From contig JAIRMO010000202.1 in the NCBI GenBank assembly GCA_031258625.1, forward strand, positions 1 through 7,677: DNA of 7,677 nt, given 5' to 3'. The DNA comes from Spirochaetaceae bacterium (lineage in GTDB: Bacteria; Spirochaetota; Spirochaetia; Treponematales; Breznakiellaceae). The notes beneath the pieces are model-generated. The model did no database searches. It had not been told where the DNA came from and worked only from the letters and a program-made list of their open reading frames with translations. Both the position numbers and the translations under genes were made by a program. Positions 5,425 through 7,677 of this stretch are shown one piece after another. Each line of letters starts with the position of its first letter. The first letter of the stretch is position 1.

Positions 5425-7438
5425 CTAATAGTACACCCGAACCCCCGTGGTTACGTTAAAGGCCGGCATGGGGTAGCGGTTGTAGGATTCGTAGGACTGG
5501 TTGAGCAGGTTCCGTAGGGCGGTAAATACCGTGAGGTGCTTTCCCAGGGTCTGGTTGAGGGTCAGGTTCACCAGCAGGTAGGGCGCAAGTTCGATGAGGT
5601 TCGTGGTGCTGTAGTACCGTATGCTTTCATAATGGGCCGAAAGCAGGAGCGAGCCGGTTTCCCAGGAAACGTCCACCGAGGCTCCCGCCGTATGTTCCGG
5701 CTGGTAGGGGATGCGCTGTTGGTCCTGCCAGGTGTAGCCGTAACTCAAGAGATAGCTCAATAGATACTGATACGACAGCGCGGGGCTTATCTTTTTCACC
5801 GGGCCCCAGGAAACAGGGAACGCCAGGCGGAGCCGGGTGTCCAGGCCGAAGAAGGCCGCTTCCCCGATGTTTTCAGGTTCCCAGTAGCCCCCTATTGCCC
5901 GGTGCCAGTGAATCGAGTCCTTGGTGTATTGGCCAAAGACGGCGGCCTCCGCGCTGAGTACTTCCTTGCGGCGGAACTCCGCCTCCAGGTCCGCGCCCCA
6001 GCCGTCCTCGGGGCGCAGGTCCGCCTTTCCCCGGCCCCCGCCGCCGGACCAGTAGAGGTCCTCGAAGTCCGGGTACTTGAAGCTGCGGAAGTAGTTGTGC
6101 TTTAGCGTAAGCCACGGTGCGGCGGTCCACACAAAGCCCAGCTTGGGAGCCGGAACGATGCCTTTGCCGTCGCTGACCGCCTTTATCGAAGGGATGATCC
6201 GGAAGTCCCGGTGGGGTGACAGTTCCGCCGTCAGGTAGAGACCCCCGTCGTGGCGGCTCCGCTCCCCGGCTCCGGTGGAGTCCAGGTGGATGTAGCGGTA
6301 ATCCCAGCCCGCCCGTAGCGTCAGGGAGGTCAGGGGATACCAGGCCCAGCGGTTTATCAGGGTTATCCCCTGCTGGTCATGCCGGGAAAAGGGCATCCCG
6401 AAACGGTCGTAGTCCATCCGCGCCCAGGAATGGCTCGCGCTGGCCTCTACCGAGAGGTCGTCCCGGAGAAACACCGGCGCTTCAAACATCAGGCTTTCCC
6501 GGAGGGTCAGATCGTTCTGGAGTCCGACGACGCTGGAAAAGCCCGTGGCGGGGATGTTCTTGTCGCTGTAGTAGGCGTCCACGCTGAAAATCAGCGTGGA
6601 GAAGTCCGGGAAGTTCCAGGCAAGGAGGGCGCCGCCGCCGACATCTAGGGCCTCGTTGAACTGCTTCCGCCGGATCTGCCCCAAAAACGAATCCTTGTAC
6701 CGGTAATGGTTCTCCGCCCGGTTGGCGAAGGCGTGAATCCCCGCGGAAAAGGCGTAGGGCGCCGTTCCATTGCCCACAGCCGATCCGTGGGACAGGGACA
6801 ATTCCAGCTTTTGGGTGTCCACCAGGTCCTGCCATTGGGGGAGGCGTTTGGTCCCGTCCCATTCGGTGTAGGGCCCCAGCATATAGGAGATATTGGTAAT
6901 TCCCGCCCCGAAATGCCAGCCCTGGGGCCGGTCCTTCACCGTGATGATGTTGATCACCCCGCCCAGGGCGCCGGTTACGTTGTATTTACTGTCCGACCCG
7001 CCGTAGATCACCTCGATACGGTCAATGTTGTTCATGTCCAGGGTGTTAAAGTCAAAGTCCCCGGAAAGGCCTGAATTGACCGGAATCCCGTCCACCAGGA
7101 TGGCGATGCGCTCGGTGTCGAAACCCCGGAGAGGTTTACGTCCGATGAGTTGCCGTAGGCCCCGTGGCGGGTGATACCCACGTCCAGGGCCTCCTCCAGC
7201 AGGGTGGGGATGTCCGGCGCGGCGATCCGGTCTATGTCCGCTTTGGAAACCACCTTGATCTGGGCCGCAGTACCCGGTGCGGTGCTTACCACCAGTTCTT
7301 CCGCCTCACCGAATTCGGGAAGCTCCGCATCTACCGGTGAGTCGATGGCCGCATCCGGCCCCCCGCATCCTGCGCCGCAAGCCCCGCCGCCGTTACAAGC
7401 AAGAAAATCAGGCCCCAGGCGCCCTTTTTACGTATCAT
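5425..7438 (-). pseudogene. TonB-dependent outer-membrane receptor, frame broken at two sites
   Basis: With two small repairs this reads as one 670-residue TonB-dependent receptor. The start ATG (7438-7436) has GGAGG 7 nt upstream (7450-7446) and a clear signal peptide, MIRKKGAWGLIFLLVTAAGL then AAQ. The first break is at a G6 run (7364-7359): one extra G, or two fewer, is needed to enter the plug frame. That frame holds a TonB-box-like EELVVSTAPG and plug sequence KVVSKADIDRIAAPDIPTLL. The second break is at about 7133-7129, where a duplicated dinucleotide separates DVNL from RGFDTERIAILVDGIPVNS. Thereafter 556 residues are open: plug end YNVTGALGGVINIIT, then a 22-strand-type barrel with NLLNQSYESYNRYPMP and a terminal VRVYY. 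Such receptors import siderophores, haem, cobalamin or metals; the ligand is not identifiable. The convergent iron-uptake operon suggests iron. It could be a decayed gene, a phase-off gene, or sequencing error. Family is very confident. Confidence 0.9.
7331..7438 (-). CDS. Signal-peptide fragment of TonB receptor, as read: 35 residues
   Basis: This is the reading frame actually produced from the receptor's start codon in the sequence as given. It encodes 35 residues, with a signal peptide (basic MIRKK, then a hydrophobic core, then AAQDAGG) followed by a short out-of-frame tail, and ends at TAG (7333-7331). The shift arises at the G6 run at 7364-7359. The upstream GGAGG and the good signal peptide make this the true start. 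The plug-frame sequence upstream of the G run has no ATG and no signal peptide, and meets a stop close to the receptor's start codon. It is part of the broken receptor gene and probably has no function of its own. Confidence 0.65.
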   Translation of the reverse strand: MIRKKGAWGLIFLLVTAAGLAAQDAGGRMRPSTHR

Positions 7439-7560
7439 CCCCTATCCTCCGATGCCGGGCGTCTTTTTCCCTGGCGGATTTTTTTAAACACATTGCATCC
7501 CCAGGGTTTATAATGCACCGTATAAAACGTCCCGCTCTTCGTACCAATCTCCATATAAGC
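7439..7560 (-). promoter_or_regulatory. Leader and candidate promoter of TonB receptor gene
   Basis: Minus-strand leader with a clear ribosome site GGAGG (7450-7446). A possible promoter has TTGGTA (7547-7542) as -35 and TTATAC (7525-7520) as -10, spaced 16 nt. The -10 sits within an imperfect inverted repeat (7506-7528) with GTTTATA and TATAAAAC arms, which could be an operator. No convincing Fur-box is visible. The ribosome site is firm; the promoter is tentative. Confidence 0.35.
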
Positions 7561-7677
7561 AACCGTTCACGGGGTATTTGAAAAAAGTTGTAAAATATGG
7601 TAAAAACAAGGCGTGGAAGGGGAAAACTTACAAGAATTAGTCAAAGAACAAGCAAAAACAATCCAAACGCAAGGCGA
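7561..7677 (+). other. AT-rich edge region with an unassigned open frame from 7613
   Basis: This tail is A/T-rich, unlike the rest of the window. A plus-strand frame is open from GTG at 7613 to the window edge and reads VEGENLQELVKEQAKTIQTQ, which has coiled-coil-like Leu/Glu/Lys/Gln composition such as is seen near the N-terminus of some transposases. There is no good ribosome site before the GTG and a stop lies 10 nt upstream. A second frame from ATG 7597 (very basic) is also open to the edge. A TATAAT on the plus strand at 7509-7514 lacks a -35. I do not recognise a gene; it could be the start of a real one or leader DNA. Confidence 0.2.

Noticed and set aside
1..7677. CRISPR arrays, tRNA genes, insertion-sequence ends
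   Set aside because: No regularly spaced direct repeats, no cloverleaf-like sequence and no paired terminal inverted repeats with a transposase were seen.

Overview
The window looks like a spirochaete chromosome, most likely a Treponema-like, GC-rich environmental or gut-associated lineage. This is inferred from the Tp34/P19-type protein at the left end, whose visible C-terminus closely resembles the Treponema pallidum Tp34 lipoprotein as I remember it, and from strong use of GGG, CGG and CCC/CCG codons. No rRNA or other marker gene is present, so the assignment is provisional.

Positions 1-5236 hold one plus-strand operon. In order it encodes the C-terminal end of a P19/Tp34 periplasmic metal-binding protein, an FtrD-like (DUF2318) eight-helix membrane protein with a five-cysteine Fe-S-type domain, two FtsX/MacB-type ABC permeases, a LolD/MacB-type ABC ATPase, and a small lipoprotein with one FMN-binding domain. 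The last five genes are tightly packed: gaps of 25, 15 and 1 nt, then a 4-nt ATGA overlap. The order matches the known P19 iron-uptake loci (for example Campylobacter jejuni cj1658-cj1663). The lipoprotein carries a DAVSGAT flavinylation-type motif. A working model is that P19 captures iron (or copper plus iron) in the periplasm, the FtrD-like protein and flavolipoprotein supply or relay electrons, and the FtsX/ATPase complex energises the process. The model rests on family knowledge and gene order.

Between p19 and the ftrD-like gene lies a 56-nt, bulge-free imperfect hairpin (292-347) followed by seven T residues. It resembles an intrinsic terminator or attenuator inside the operon and would let P19 be made in excess of the membrane proteins.

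Positions 5237-5424 are an AT-richer convergent intergenic stretch. Positions 5425-7438 on the minus strand carry a TonB-dependent outer-membrane receptor whose frame is broken twice near its N-terminus: once at a G6 run just after the signal peptide (7359-7364) and once at a duplicated dinucleotide in the plug domain (about 7129-7133). Repairing both gives a continuous 670-residue receptor. The gene is therefore a young pseudogene, a switchable gene caught in the off state, or a product of sequencing error. Positions 7439-7677 hold its leader and promoter region and an AT-rich tail with only a short, unassignable open frame running off the window.
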